In this document: positions 50,331 to 61,257 of the stretch, one piece after another
Layout: the number at the start of each line of letters is the position of its first letter
How positions within the stretch are numbered: the stretch's first letter is position 1
Assembly (NCBI GenBank): GCA_010157825.1
Contig: VFSE01000267.1
Span: forward strand, 7,501 to 71,500
DNA from: Vickermania ingenoplastis
Lineage: Eukaryota; Euglenozoa; Kinetoplastea; Trypanosomatida; Trypanosomatidae
Length of the DNA: 64,000 bases
Reading direction: 5' to 3'
Position numbers and translations under genes: made by a program
The notes under the pieces: generated by a model
What the model saw: the letters and a program-made list of their open reading frames with translations, nothing else
Told to the model about the DNA's origin: nothing
The model's database searches: none

Positions 50331-50725
50331 GACGCTGACCGATCCATCGCCCACGACAGTACTATCTGCAGGCGAGGGCCTCGGGCCTCGGGACCTAGCC
50401 GGTTCACTTGCCCTCCATTGTTTTTGTCCATCTTTGGTTTCCCTATTGGGAGCTTGCGGGAGGACGGCGCTCCCCAGCCCCCTTTCGGAGGTGTCTCATT
50501 TCAGGACGTTCCACATTCATATGGTCCAGGAGTAACCGTTCAGATCGCAACCTCCTCCCACGCTCCGCTGCTCCGCTACGCCTTGTCCCCAACGACTGGG
50601 AATAAGTGGGGGAAGGGGGGCAACGATGGGGTACGCACACCCTGCCCTTCTACCGCTCTACAGATTGCTCTCCTCTTTCTACAGCTCCTCTGGTCTCTCT
50701 ACCGTGCTGCTACATCTCTTTTATT
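50331..50725. other. 3' flank of the ankyrin-like gene
   Basis: Moderately GC-rich sequence without a frame I can support. It may contain further decayed family sequence, but no clear match was seen. Confidence 0.35.
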
Positions 50726-51931
50726 CTAGGGTCCGATGAGGGCATTCCACGGCACCACTTCGTCTTCCATCAGGTCGAACCGGTCGCGATCTGCCGGATC
50801 CAATTGATTCACATCCCAAGGACGACACATCCACGCACCGATCTTAATCTTCCCTCGGTGGTCGGAGTGGAAGTACGGCACGGGCCGCTCGTGGAACACC
50901 ACTTTCACAAAGGTGGCGAGATGAGAACACGCTGCTGCTGCGGAAATCGGCTCTATTCCACTCTGGTTCTTCTTCCCCCAGTCCACTACATCGTTAGGGT
51001 GCTGCTCCAGGCGGTCCAGCACAAGGTGCAGCAGTCGCCGCACCTCCTCGGGGGTCTTCTCATATCCGTTGAGCCACCCTTCTGCTAGGCGATGCAGCGG
51101 TGTGTTGAAAGAACTATTATTGATGGTGAAGTCGATCCTGCGGGGTGTTCGCAGCACCGCCTCCACCACCTTCACGGGTCCTCGTACAAGAACAATAGTA
51201 AGCAGCGGCTCCTTATCCAAAACTCTGCACATCACATCCGCTCCAGCAGAAACGCACTCGTCAATGGCAGCGTAGTCCGGCTCAGGGTACCCAAGGCACG
51301 CAGCCCACAGCCGGCTCGTCGCCGCATCCGCATCGATATATCTAGCCACATCCTTATTGAAGCACTGCTGCTCCTCAGGGCCCAGTGTAGCCCAGTCCAG
51401 CGCCCACACCTCTTCCGTCAGCCGTATCGGCTCCGTCTGGTCCGCAAAGTATGAGACATCGCTCTGCAGCACGGGCCAGAGAACAGAGAGGAGCTGATGC
51501 TCTGCCACAAGGGAAAGCAGGTTCACTCCGCACACCTTCATGGACCAGTCCACCTTGTCGCTCGGGTGTCGCGCGATGCGGTCCACCACGGCGCTCAGCA
51601 CACGCCGGTTGTACTCGGGCCAGCCAGCGGTGTTCGCCAACGCCATCTCGTGGATGGGGGTGGTGCCCTTCTTGGCGCTTACAGTAAAGTCGATCGCCTT
51701 GGGGCTCTCGAGGCACGCCAGCACCGCCTCCAGCTCCCCGCGACGGATCAGCAGCGACAGGGCGGGGACCGCCTTGTACCCGAAGAAGTTCCGGTCTGAT
51801 GCAACTGTCGGAGCTATGAGGAGCGTCACATCCGCCCCGTCGGCGACGGCACCACGCAGCGCATCGAGGTCCGCTGGAACGTGCCGCACAGCGGCAATGA
51901 GGCGGCTTGTGGGGGCGGTGTAGAAGAACAT
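50726..51931 (-). CDS. Ankyrin-like repeat family protein with an internal duplication (401 aa)
   Basis: I do not know a named family for this protein. It contains ankyrin-type cores: GTTPIHEMALAN (around 90) and NTPLHRLAEGW (around 289), each following a helix and a DFT strand. The whole protein is two diverged copies of a unit of about 200 residues. TSRLIAAVRHV...GADV matches TSRLWAACLGYP...GADV, AVVDRIARHPSDKVDW matches LVLDRLEQHPNDVVDW, and WATLGPEEQQCFNKD matches DVNQLDPADRDRFD. No signal peptide or membrane span is seen, so it is probably a soluble binding protein. The ATG at 51931 is flanked upstream by a TA repeat, and a candidate splice acceptor lies about 110 nt away. At least four broken or altered relatives lie within 12 kb, on both strands, so this is an active gene-family locus. 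Confidence 0.8.
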   Translation of the reverse strand: MFFYTAPTSRLIAAVRHVPADLDALRGAVADGADVTLLIAPTVASDRNFFGYKAVPALSLLIRRGELEAVLACLESPKAIDFTVSAKKGTTPIHEMALANTAGWPEYNRRVLSAVVDRIARHPSDKVDWSMKVCGVNLLSLVAEHQLLSVLWPVLQSDVSYFADQTEPIRLTEEVWALDWATLGPEEQQCFNKDVARYIDADAATSRLWAACLGYPEPDYAAIDECVSAGADVMCRVLDKEPLLTIVLVRGPVKVVEAVLRTPRRIDFTINNSSFNTPLHRLAEGWLNGYEKTPEEVRRLLHLVLDRLEQHPNDVVDWGKKNQSGIEPISAAAACSHLATFVKVVFHERPVPYFHSDHRGKIKIGAWMCRPWDVNQLDPADRDRFDLMEDEVVPWNALIGP

Positions 51932-52042
51932 ATATATATATATATATCAAAGGATGTCGTGGGGAACGGGGGAGAGCGGAGATGGAGTACGCGTGTTTTT
52001 CTCGGCAGCGGGGGCGGTAATGGAATGCAGAATGAAAGGAAC

Positions 52043-52085
52043 CTTTTTTTTGAGAGAGAGAGAGGCAGCCAGCAAGAGAAGAAAG
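52043..52085 (-). promoter_or_regulatory. Likely trans-splice acceptor for the ankyrin-like gene
   Basis: The minus strand has a C/T-rich tract (about 52052-52085), then an A run ending in AG at 52044-52043. The ATG follows about 110 nt downstream. Confidence 0.45.
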
Positions 52086-52148
52086 CGGAAGGGGGGAACT
52101 GGGATAAACAGCAAAGAATTGGTAATAATAATGTAGAGAGCGCTGAAG

Positions 52149-52152
<4 letters not shown>

Positions 52153-52190
<38 letters not shown>
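52153..52190. repeat. AT dinucleotide microsatellite
   Basis: About 19 AT units in a row. It separates the possible small gene from the 5' flank of the ankyrin-like gene; a shorter TA run lies at 51931-51947. Confidence 0.9.
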
Positions 52191-52191
<1 letters not shown>

Positions 52192-52192
<1 letters not shown>

Positions 52193-52495
52193 TCCTTTAA
52201 GCTCCTCGACAGCATCCATCTGTTACATTCATGTGTGGTTGGACGGGCGTTGCCATACCTGTTTTTATGATCATCTTTGCCATTACACAGCGAGCAGGGG
52301 TTGACTTGGGGTAACACGTGCTGCACGGCTTCGCCAACTCGATTCCACACGGCCGTGCTTCGTGCAACAGATGATAGGGCTACTGCTACCACATAATTCC
52401 CGCCGAGGAGGGCAAACCCGAAGTACCCCAGTACGCCGGACCAGTACTACTACTGCCCTCCGCCTACGGCGGGAGCCTACTTTCTTTGGTGCCAT
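52192..52495 (-). CDS. Possible small membrane-protein gene with a frame change
   Basis: From the ATG at 52495 (MAPKKVGSRRRRRAVVV) the frame appears to shift at a GTA repeat (about 52445-52453). A coding-like stretch then follows: YWSGVLGYFGFALLGGNY, VVAVALSSVARSTAVWNRVG and VNPCSLCNGKDDHKN. It has one likely membrane span followed by a hydrophilic tail with a CxxC...HxC cluster. A basic N-terminus plus one span would suit a small mitochondrial inner-membrane protein, but that is inference. A pyrimidine tract (about 52556-52602) and TTTGCAG at 52522-52527 could be its splice acceptor. The 3' end runs into the AT microsatellite without a clear stop. I do not recognise the family. Confidence 0.4.
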
Positions 52496-52603
52496 CTGCT
52501 GGAATGAATCTGTTTCCAGCGCTGCAAAGGTCAACGTTTCAACGCATGACGTTGTATGGAGAAAAAGATAAACAACAACACCCAGGAGAAAAAAAAACAG
52601 GGG

Positions 52604-53292
52604 CACTACCGGCGACTACTCGTAGAATGCGTCACACGCACGACTGCCAGGAGATCTGGCCATTAGGAGAGCATCGGGGTAGTCATTTGTTGCTGTGGGG
52701 CTGGCCGTTGATCCCCCCCCACACACACACACACACTCACAGATGGAACGGGTGGCTCCCCTACCATCATTCGTTGGTGTTGGACGGCTGTTTGGTGCAT
52801 ATGTTGTTGTTGTTGTTGTTCTGTATTCTGTTTCTTCCTGGCGCCTCTGTTATAGGTGTGTCTCTGTCTATGAGGTGGTCCCACACACAAAAAAAAAAGG
52901 GTATCGGTTCATAACGCCCGTTTTGGCTCTTGTTGTTGTTGAAGTGCGGGAAGGAAGAGAAACGATGTATGGAGTGCTGGTGTCGCGCTCTTCGTGGGGG
53001 GCAGGCGGGAGGGGAGTGCGGGGCTCCGTGCGTTCGTCAACAGATCATATGTTGTATATCATCTCTCGTTTCTGGCGTGTCTGTTTCTGTCGTCTTACTC
53101 TTTTCGTAGTCACATAGCACTTGTAGGGCGTTTATCCAGTACGTGTGTGTGTGGGTGTGCGTGTAGGCTGCCTCTGAGGGAGTACGCTGATTTGTTTTTT
53201 TTTGTTGTTGTCGTCGTTGTCGTCGTCGTTTTAGTTTAGTTTAGTGTTTTTGTTTGTTGGTTGAGCGTTGTTGTGTATGCCAGGTGCAGAGA
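52604..53292. other. 3' flank of MLH1, no gene seen
   Basis: Contains CA (52719-52738) and GTT microsatellites and T-rich stretches. No supported frame on either strand. Confidence 0.45.
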
Positions 53293-56200
53293 CTAGCATC
53301 GTTCAAAGACCTTGTAAAGGCTTTCTACGGACACAACGTGCTGGATCGCCCCGTGTGTGAGACACGCAGCCGGCAGCCGAAATAACTTCTTGTTTTTGAG
53401 GCATGGGAAGAGCCCAAACCTTAAGGCATCTTCTGCAGTGCTCTGCGGAGGAAGAGGGGAGGCGGGGGCAATGGATCGCCCGCCCTCCGCTCCCACACCA
53501 GGTACCGTGGAGGATGGGGGTGAGGAGGCAGAGGAGGAGAATTGGTTGAGACCACGTGGCCCTGCCGGCGGTCCACACCCGTAGAGAATGTTCGCTAGGT
53601 GCCGTGCAATGGCAGTGAAGCACCGTATCTCCTCCTCGCACCCCGCCCTAGCGGCCTCCAGGTCCACCGCTTCCTTCTCCGCCGTTTTGTGGAGGGCGGG
53701 GGAGGAGGGGTGGGTGGTGTTTGCCTGCCCCGCCGCTGCGTCCACTGCGGCGCCGCCGCTCGAGGACGGATACGGAACACAGTCCGCGAGGCACAGCAAG
53801 AAGAGGGGGATGCGCTCCACGCACGGGGGCCACACACTTTCTATTCGTGGTGGTGGCGGCGGTGGGGAGGAGGAGCTCTGGGGACCAGGCGAGCCGGCGG
53901 TGGTCGGTCGTTGGGTTGGGTTCCCCTCCGTCGGATTCGATACGGGTGTCGGGAGGGACAGCGGGCCAATCTCCTGCGGTATCGAAAGGAGGAGGCCGGA
54001 GGCGGTGATATGGATGCCAAAGTACTCCCGAAGGAGGTGTCGGTGGCGTACAAGGCGGCGGACGAGGCGCTGGACGAAGGCCCTCGTCGCGGGCTTGGGT
54101 ACGGGAAGTGGGTCCTCCTCCCCCTCCCCTCCTCCTCCTCCTCCAGCTCTCGCTTCACCCCGCTAGCTCTCCGCCTCGACCTCCCCGAGGCGCTCTCGAG
54201 ACTGGGGCGGTAAAAGAGTAGCTCCTCTGATTTCTTTGCCACCGACGCCACCAGGGCCTGACGCGCTTCCAAGTGCATTCCCTCCCAGCAGGCACGCACG
54301 CCAGCACTCTCTTGGGTGGCGCCTCCTCCTCCTCCTCCTTCTCCTGCTCCTCCTGCTGCTGCTGTAGAGGCATCCAGAGAGCCGGTGGAAGCCGTTTCCT
54401 CCTTTTTCACGGATGTTGTTCTCACGTGCGAGGCGTACAGCAGCGGGGGGCTGCAGGCGGTCAGGAGGGACAGGAGGGCGTCGGAGAGGGTGAACTCCGT
54501 GCCGAGGTGCGCCAGATCTTTTGCCAAGGCGACGTACAGCAGGGACTGGATACACAACGGGGAATCACAGCATGTTGTCATGCCCCGTCTCGTGCCGCAC
54601 TCGTGTGGCACCTCCTCTTCGCCAAAAAGGACCGTCTCCGGCATTGGATGCCCTTCGGGTACCAGGCGAACACTCAACGGTGGCAACAGGGCGATCATCT
54701 GTGGTGGTAGTGGTGGTGGTGGCCTCTCTCCTCCGCCAGGCGAGTCATCGCCGCGCCACGGCTGTATCACATTTCCGGCGTTGTTTGCGTTTCTTTCCTG
54801 TGAATGGTTCTGGGAGTGGCGTGCCCCAGCGAGTCCGGCGGCGAGGCGATACTGCCCCTCCCGGGGTAGACCGAGTTCCTTCCAGCGGCGAAAGATGCTT
54901 TGAAATACGAATTCTCTCGCCATTTCTCTCGCGTCGACCATCAGCAAGTGGGTGTCTGACTGGAGTAGGAACGTCTCGGGGTTGACCATCCCGACCCAGC
55001 ACATCTTGTCCTGAAACATCGTCGCGCTGGGGGTGGTAAGGGCATCCAAATGCGCAACAATAGCGAGAACGGAGGAGAGAACACAAAAAGAAGAAGAAGG
55101 ACGCGTGTGGCGTTGGTCTCGTGCGGAGGGGCTCGCATACCCCCCCACCGGTGGCGGCGGCGGCGGGGGCACCTCTATCGGGGCAGAGAGCAGCTGAACG
55201 GATTGAAAAGCACCGGTGTGGGGCGACGGAAATGGCGGCGGCGGCTCGATGCCTTCCTCCGATGCGGGTAAGAGGGAGGACGAGGAGGATAATGAAGCAG
55301 CGGTTGGAGGAAACGCTGCGGGATCGCAAGCTGGATGCGGGTGTGGTGGAGCAGGCTGGCCGTCCGCCACGGCGCTTGAGCGGCGCCCTTGTTCGTGCGG
55401 GTCCGGCGCCGTCTTTAATCCCTGTGCATCTGGTGCGGTGGAGGGCCTGCTGCAGCGGCACGTCCCGCCCTTCTCTCCCTCTCCGATAGGGAAGCCACCC
55501 CGTTGCTGGGCTTGTTGAAACGCTCGGAAGGCCGATATCCCGTTGTCATCCGCCTCATCATCATCCTCCTCCTCATCATCATCACCGCTCTGCCGTTTAT
55601 GTAGTGGTCGTACCGCAAAAGCGGCGGTCGCTGGCACCTGCGAGGGGGTCGGCACCTCCACCGCTCCTGAGGGATTCAAGAGCCTCCCCGCCGGTACACT
55701 CGGGGATGTTTCCCTTTCCATTTCCTTTATTTGTTCAGTGGAGGAAGATCCAGGTAGAGAGGATCCTTGGCGTTCGGCTTCGGCTGCTTCGGCTGCTTCG
55801 GCTGCTTCTCGTTTGCGTTTTCTCTCCAGGGGCGCCGGGCCAGGGGTAGAGAGCGGGCGTGGGCCTGCATCGTGTTCCTCTGCGCCATCCCACGCACGGC
55901 CCCGGGCTGACGCCGCCGCTCCGCCGCCTCCCATTCCAGTTTTAAAGAAGGCATCGAGGGCGCCGCGCTGCGCATCCGTGCGAACCAGCTGCGATGGGTT
56001 CACCGGCATCCCTCCTTCTCCCCTGCCAACACTTGTAGCAGGGGCGAAACCGGCCAATGGTGCCACGGTGGTGGCCCGCTGCACCGCCCTCCCTGCCGCG
56101 CCTCCCAGCGAGGTGATCTGGCTCCCTCCGCGGCCACTGGCAGCCGCCATGGCCTTCCCGAGCTTCATCATCTCCAGCTGCTGCTCCTCCGCAGACCGCA

Positions 56201-57950
56201 CGACGGTCTCCCGCAGTAGTTTGCCGAGGTGATACAGAATGCGGTCCTCGTCCAGGAGAGAGACCTCCTTCTTTGTGGGGTGGATATTTGTGTCGACGCG
56301 ATCGCCTGGGACCGTGAGGAACAGCACGGTGAAGGGCTTTTGCCCAGAGGAAGACCCGAACGTGTTGAGCAGCGGGCTATAGATGGACTCGACCAGCCGG
56401 CGAATCCCAGCATGCTCCACAAGACGATGGTTAATGAAGAGGGAGAGGTAGGACGACGTTCGCCCCCCGCTGGTCCCACTTTGATCGCCAGATCGATGTG
56501 GGAGCGTGAGATCGCTGGTGTACCCGGCAAAGGTGCAGAAGGCGCGGGGCGGTGGCGGCGAAAGAGGCGCAGCCTGTGCCTTGGAAAGGAAAGAGCCCCT
56601 GTTGCTGTTGCTGTGGTGGTGTTTTTCGTCCTCCTCCTCCTCCTTCATGTCCTTCATGGAAGACAGCGGAGAATCAGATGCGGTGTACGACGACGACACG
56701 AGCAGCCGAGAAGGAACCCGAACACGAGCCGAGGCAACGCGGAAGGCGTGAAGAACATCCTCTTGCGTACGCGGTGGTAGCTGTTTACCCGGCACCGCCA
56801 GACTGGTGCCGGAGGCCCCCTCCGAGCCCTCCGCAGGATCACGAGTGGCTTGAGTAGCGAGTAGTGTGAATAAAAAGGGTTGAATGCGCTCCCGCCATGC
56901 TGCGGTCTCTGTGGCAGACGACAGCATAGGGAGCGCGGTGCCCTCCTCCTCCTCCGTGGATCGGCGCTTCTCAGATGCCGGTGGTAACGGGGGCATCGCA
57001 TCCTCTGGAATAAAGTAGATCAAGCGTAGGTGGTTCGCGATGGTTTTCCCGTACGCCAGGCGTATGTTCTGCAGTGTGGTCGATCCTTTGGGAAACGCTA
57101 TCCCCACTCGAGCCGCACCACCACCACCACCACCACCACTTGTGTTTAGTGTATTTTCCTTCCAGCAAGAAAAGGCAATATGGGGGAAGGCGAGAGCGTA
57201 GCGAGTCACGAGATCCAATAGACGGCTCCACTCCTCGTTCGGCTTCAGTGCCGCACGGCGCGTGGGGCTCGACGCGAAGAGGTGCTCCACTCGAATGGTG
57301 GTTCCGGCGTTCGCGGCGCAGGGTTGCATGGGTGGGCTGTCCAACATGCGCCCATCACAGAAAATAGCGCGCCAGCCCAGCCCGGGGGAGGGGCCAGCCC
57401 TCGGGCTGCCGCCTTCCCCCGCGTGCGCCCGCCGTACATCTTCTTCTTCTCCCTTTCGATCCCCCGCCGAGGCGGTGCGTCGCTGCTTGGATATGACGAC
57501 CACCCGGCCCACATACGACATGGACGCTAGGGCCTCGCCACGAAACCCAAACGTTCCGACGCGCTCGAGATCCTCGAAGGCCTCGAGTTTGCTGGTGGCG
57601 TAGCGTTCGCACAAGAGTGGGAAATCCTCTGGATCAATCCCGCACCCATCATCTTGCACCTGCAACGCCCCGAGGCCCCCATCGGCGCAGGAGACATGAA
57701 TAACGCTGCTTCCAGCGTCGATGGCATTCTCCAGGAGCTCCTTCAGCGCTGCGGAGGGACGCTGGACGACTTCGCCGGCGGCGATGCGATTGATGACGTC
57801 GAGGGAAAGTTTTTGGATGCGTCGGTTGAGATGGTTGTGAAGAGGAACAACGTCCGGTGCAACGGCCGCTGCTGCTGCTGCTGTCGGCCCGGGGCCTTGC
57901 GGAGGGGACGGCTCCGCCGCCGCGACTGTAGAAGATCTGTCCTCACGCAT
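53293..57950 (-). CDS. MLH1: DNA mismatch repair protein MLH1, frame change near the 3' end
   Basis: MLH1 pairs with a PMS partner to form MutL-alpha, which acts after MutS homologues bind a mismatch. The N-terminal ATPase is complete in outline: NRIAAGEVVQRPSAALKELL (Glu71, Asn75), DDGCGI (100-105), ATSKL (118-122), GFRGEAL (135-141). VDTNIHPTKKEVSLL (about 550) closes the transducer domain. The C-terminal domain starts near 1020 (LDALTTPSATMFQDKMCWVG). The main frame runs to 53841, but its last ~95 codons are out of phase. The true end (REYFGIHITASGLLLSIPQE, CVERIPLFLLCLADCVPYP, and the hallmark SLYKVFERC at the stop) is in another frame. The switch lies in a G/A-rich tract around 54110-54150 and equals a one-base change. 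With Ser, Glu, Gly and Pro inserts the product is about 1,550 residues, roughly twice human MLH1. ATG at 57950. Confidence 0.92.
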
Positions 57951-58061
57951 ACACCAGTGGTGAGAGACCGCTCTCTAGCTGGATTTGATTTGAACGGATT
58001 TGAATGGAGGGCGGGGGGCAGCTATGTTCTGAGGAGGTAGTTGTGTTTGTTTTTTGCTCTT

Positions 58062-58090
58062 CTTATGCAGAGAGAGCAGGGGGGGTGAAA
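58062..58090 (-). promoter_or_regulatory. Likely trans-splice acceptor for MLH1
   Basis: The minus strand shows CACCCCCCCTGCTCTCTCTGC followed by ATAAG, with the AG at 58063-58062, about 110 nt before the ATG. Confidence 0.45.
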
Positions 58091-58625
58091 TGTAAAACTT
58101 AATTCTGTTGGTACTTCTTCCTTCGATTATAGTAGTGTGCGTGTCGATAGCCGTCACTCGATTCGATTGAAAATGCGTCGCAGCTCCTCTTCCTCTCTCT
58201 CTCCTCCTTCTTCGCCTTCTTGACGATTGCACACGCGCCCTCGGCAACTACCGGCAGGGAAGGATGCGTAAGTCTGTCGGAGAGGAGAGACGCAGCGGAA
58301 ACCCAATACTCCACCACCATAAACATAAATAAGGAATAAGAATAAAAAGGAAGCAACGAAGGAGACGAAGCAAACAAATGCATTTTGATGACACGTAAAA
58401 ACAAGGTAATCAGATACGATGGCGAGAATATATCCATCGGCAACAAAATAGCGCGTTCGACTCTATCGGATATTTGTTTGTTGATCATTGCAACCTTTGG
58501 CAGGAACCTCACCACCACTAAGCATACCTAGGTATACCGCGATGGCTAAAAAACCTTCCGCACGAAGAAATTGGAGTAAAGTAATAAAAAGAGGACAATC
58601 AAATAATAAACGTAAAAAAACTGAC
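58091..58625. other. Intergenic region upstream of MLH1
   Basis: A 140-codon minus frame (58099-58518) crosses this region, but it is rich in Lys, Arg and hydrophobic pyrimidine-derived residues and has no motif; I do not call it. Confidence 0.35.
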
Positions 58626-58760
58626 AACAAGAAAAACAGCACGGCTTCGCTATCTTCGCGAAGGGGGGAAGGGAGTTTGCTGGCCAAACCACCCAAACTT
58701 GGAAAACATTCATTTTTTTCCAAGGATCCGGGTCGTGGTGGGATCCATATCGGGAGTGGG
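58626..58760. repeat. Dispersed repeat, copy 1
   Basis: It shares with 59643-59770, in the same orientation, the blocks aacagcacggcttcgctatc, the ccaaac(c)-type centre, ttttttccaaggatccgggt and ggtgggatccatatcgg. Small gaps separate the two. The centre also appears inverted at 49046-49067. Confidence 0.75.
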
Positions 58761-59642
58761 TGGGTAGGCAAAAGCAAAAAGGCTTACAGTAAAGGTATCG
58801 AAGAAAACGATGCCTTGCTGTGCTGTCCATCAGAAAGAAGAAATCCGGAAAAATATACATTTGTCTCACGCACATAGCTTTGTTCCATGGAGTATCATCG
58901 TGACAGAATGTATGGCTAACTCTAGCGTGCCCGCTATAGTTACCCATATTGTTTTTCTCATGTCATTTCATTATTTCTTCTGTTCGTTCTTATTTTTATA
59001 TTCCTTTCGCACGCTTCCAATATAAAACTAACAGGATAGTTAAGTGCCAGTTCACAGCATATATATATGTTATTCCTACGCTTATTATCATTATTTTTTG
59101 AATTCAGTTTCAATGGCACCAGTTTTTTTCAGGGGTAGGATAGCACGTAAGTGTTTTTTTTTTTTCCACGAATCAAACAAGTTAGCCACTCAAAACATTA
59201 GGGGGCTATTTATACTCTTCGCTTAGTGATACTAATCACCTCTTATGACTCTAGGAGAACAGACACATTTCAATCTTATTCTACAATTGTTGGGTATCAG
59301 GTATCGCCACTTCCTAGATTTAAATGATATTATTCCTTCTCTGGCCATCGCTGGTGCCGAACATTCCACGTAGCAGTGCACAGGGGAGCTCTTGGGACCG
59401 AAGAGACCTACCGAGCGGGTGGTCAGGGGACCTCTCGTGGTGGAGTCCGGAGTGGGGTAAAGGGTGGAGCCAGAGGCGGCGCATCTGCGCAGACCTTGCT
59501 TGATCCGCACTGCGCGCGTAGTGGAAAGTGTTGTACCCAAGTAATCCAGATTAAAACATAAAAAGAATCTGGATTGAGAGATCCATAAAAAGAAGAGCGA
59601 ACAGAAAAATAATACACATAAAACTCTTAAAAAAAAAAAAAA
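58761..59642. other. Intergenic region, no gene seen
   Basis: AT-rich apart from 59340-59520, which is GC-rich but has no recognisable frame. Confidence 0.4.
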
Positions 59643-59770
59643 ACAAGAACAGCACGGCTTCGCTATCTTCGTGAAAGAGTGGGTTTGCTGCCCAAACCGC
59701 CCAAACATGAGAAACAATCATTTTTTCCAAGGATCCGGGTCTCCAGGGTGGTGGGATCCATATCGGGGGG
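59643..59770. repeat. Dispersed repeat, copy 2
   Basis: Same-orientation partner of 58626-58760 (blocks listed there). It lies about 130 bp before the plus-strand ankyrin-family remnant. Confidence 0.75.
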
Positions 59771-59905
59771 GGTGTGGGTTCCTTTACTCGTTGTGCGTGC
59801 GGGGGGGGAACACCGTCACCCGCCTCGTCCTTTAGCATTCGCATTTCGTTGTTGCTTCCAGGAGGTCCAAAGGCAGATGACACACCGTTCAACCAAGAAC
59901 TACTG

Positions 59906-60431
59906 TGGTGCTGCTGAGCGCCACGGAGCTCTACACGGTGGTGGACGGGGCGCAGGAGGGGGCGTGCCGCGACGGGCAGCGGCTCGACTTTTGAGAGCCG
60001 CCGCCGCGGCGGGCCGCCTGTCCCTCCTGCTGCCGGAGCTCCTTGCGGCGAGGGTGCCGCACTACAACTGCCGGCCCAACTTCACCCTGGAGCTGAAGGT
60101 GGTGCCGCAGGCGGAGGACTGGGCGCGTCTGAGCGACGAGCACAAGAGGGCATGTGCCTATTACAAGGTGTGGAAGAAGCAGCAGCAGCAGCAGGCGATC
60201 TCTAATCTCGTAGCCCTCCTCGAGTCCTGCAAGTGGGAGCCGCAGTCGAGTGCCGCCACGCTGCAGCGCCTCAAGGAGCTCGCTCTCCTCGGTGCGGATG
60301 TGATGCACGCAGTCCCCAGTGCCCCGCGATGGCGTTGGGGCCCAGCCCCTATCTTGTCGTACTTTATCTACAAGGGTCCCATGGAGGTGGTGGAGTGTCT
60401 GCTGCAGACAGCCTTTCATGCGGAGCCCTGA
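59906..60431 (+). pseudogene. Divergent ankyrin-like family remnant on the plus strand
   Basis: The main plus frame reads SLLLPELLAARVPHYNCRPN, then WARLSDEHKRACAYYKV and LKELALLGADVMHAV...GPMEVVECLLQTAF before a stop. These line up with LLSVLWPVLQSDVSYF, WATLGPEEQQCFNKDV and IDECVSAGADVMCRV...GPVKVVEAVLRT of the intact protein. It is therefore a member of the same family but only distantly similar, and it includes a short Gln run. The first ~90 bp (VVLLSATELYTVVDGAQEGA) are in another frame that ends early. The part after the first ankyrin strand is missing. Inverted relative to all other copies here. Confidence 0.65.
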
Positions 60432-61257
60432 AAGGAACAGCAGCAAGCGGTGCTGGGACCGCTCCTCTTGTAGCAGATGGTGGGGATGGTGGGGAGAGAG
60501 AGGGCGAGGCACGTCCCATCCCCACACTTCACTGCTATGGATTCTGTTTATTATTTAGTTATTTAGTATGATACATTGAAATAAGAGCGAGAAGGAACGG
60601 GGAGAGGGAGGGGGGGTAGCAAGGCGCCCCCACACACACACACTCCGTCTAAACAAAGTCTAAAAAGGAAATCAATGCACACACCAAACAAATTATCTAC
60701 CGAATGAGAAGAAAGAGGAAAAGGGGGGGGGGAGGAGGAGACGGATTTGTGTACTCGGCCGGCTGCGTCGCATATCATCAACAACACGCCTTTTGTATTT
60801 AGGGGGGGGGACACGTGTGACCGCCGCCGCAGGTTCCTAGCACCCTGGACCGCCACGTGTGGCGTCATTCTATTGATTTATTCAGTTATAGTGTGCTGTC
60901 GCACATCCTTGAGGTCTGCTACTCGAACTCCCTCCTACCTAGCCGCTTAGAAATGCTTCGTTTGTACATCTTCACCACAGAACAAAATTTATTTCATCTC
61001 TCTGTCTATCTATATCTATATCTATATCAATAGATGCATTTTTATCGATTACACGGAAGACTCTAGAGTACCTCCTCCATCCACGCCGAATGATCGACAT
61101 GAGAGGAGGACGAACAAATTATTTCAACATGGACAAGTATGGGAGGGACACACGTTCGACAACGGGGTAGCGATCACTGCCTGCACTTATCTACACCGAA
61201 AAGAAAAACGGCCCCGATCTTCCGGAAACGATTGACAACTCTTAAACCACACAGAGA
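60432..61257. other. Intergenic region, no gene seen
   Basis: Contains purine-rich tracts (60580-60740) and TATC repeats (61000-61030). No frame is supported. Confidence 0.4.

Noticed and set aside
53841-53940. Arg/Pro/His-rich tail of the main MLH1 frame as a real C-terminus
   Set aside because: The conserved MLH1 ending, including the FERC terminus, is found in another frame over the same bases and just beyond.
58099-58518. 140-codon minus-strand frame upstream of MLH1
   Set aside because: Composition is that of untranslated pyrimidine and AT-rich sequence; it overlaps the likely MLH1 5' UTR and shows no family motif.
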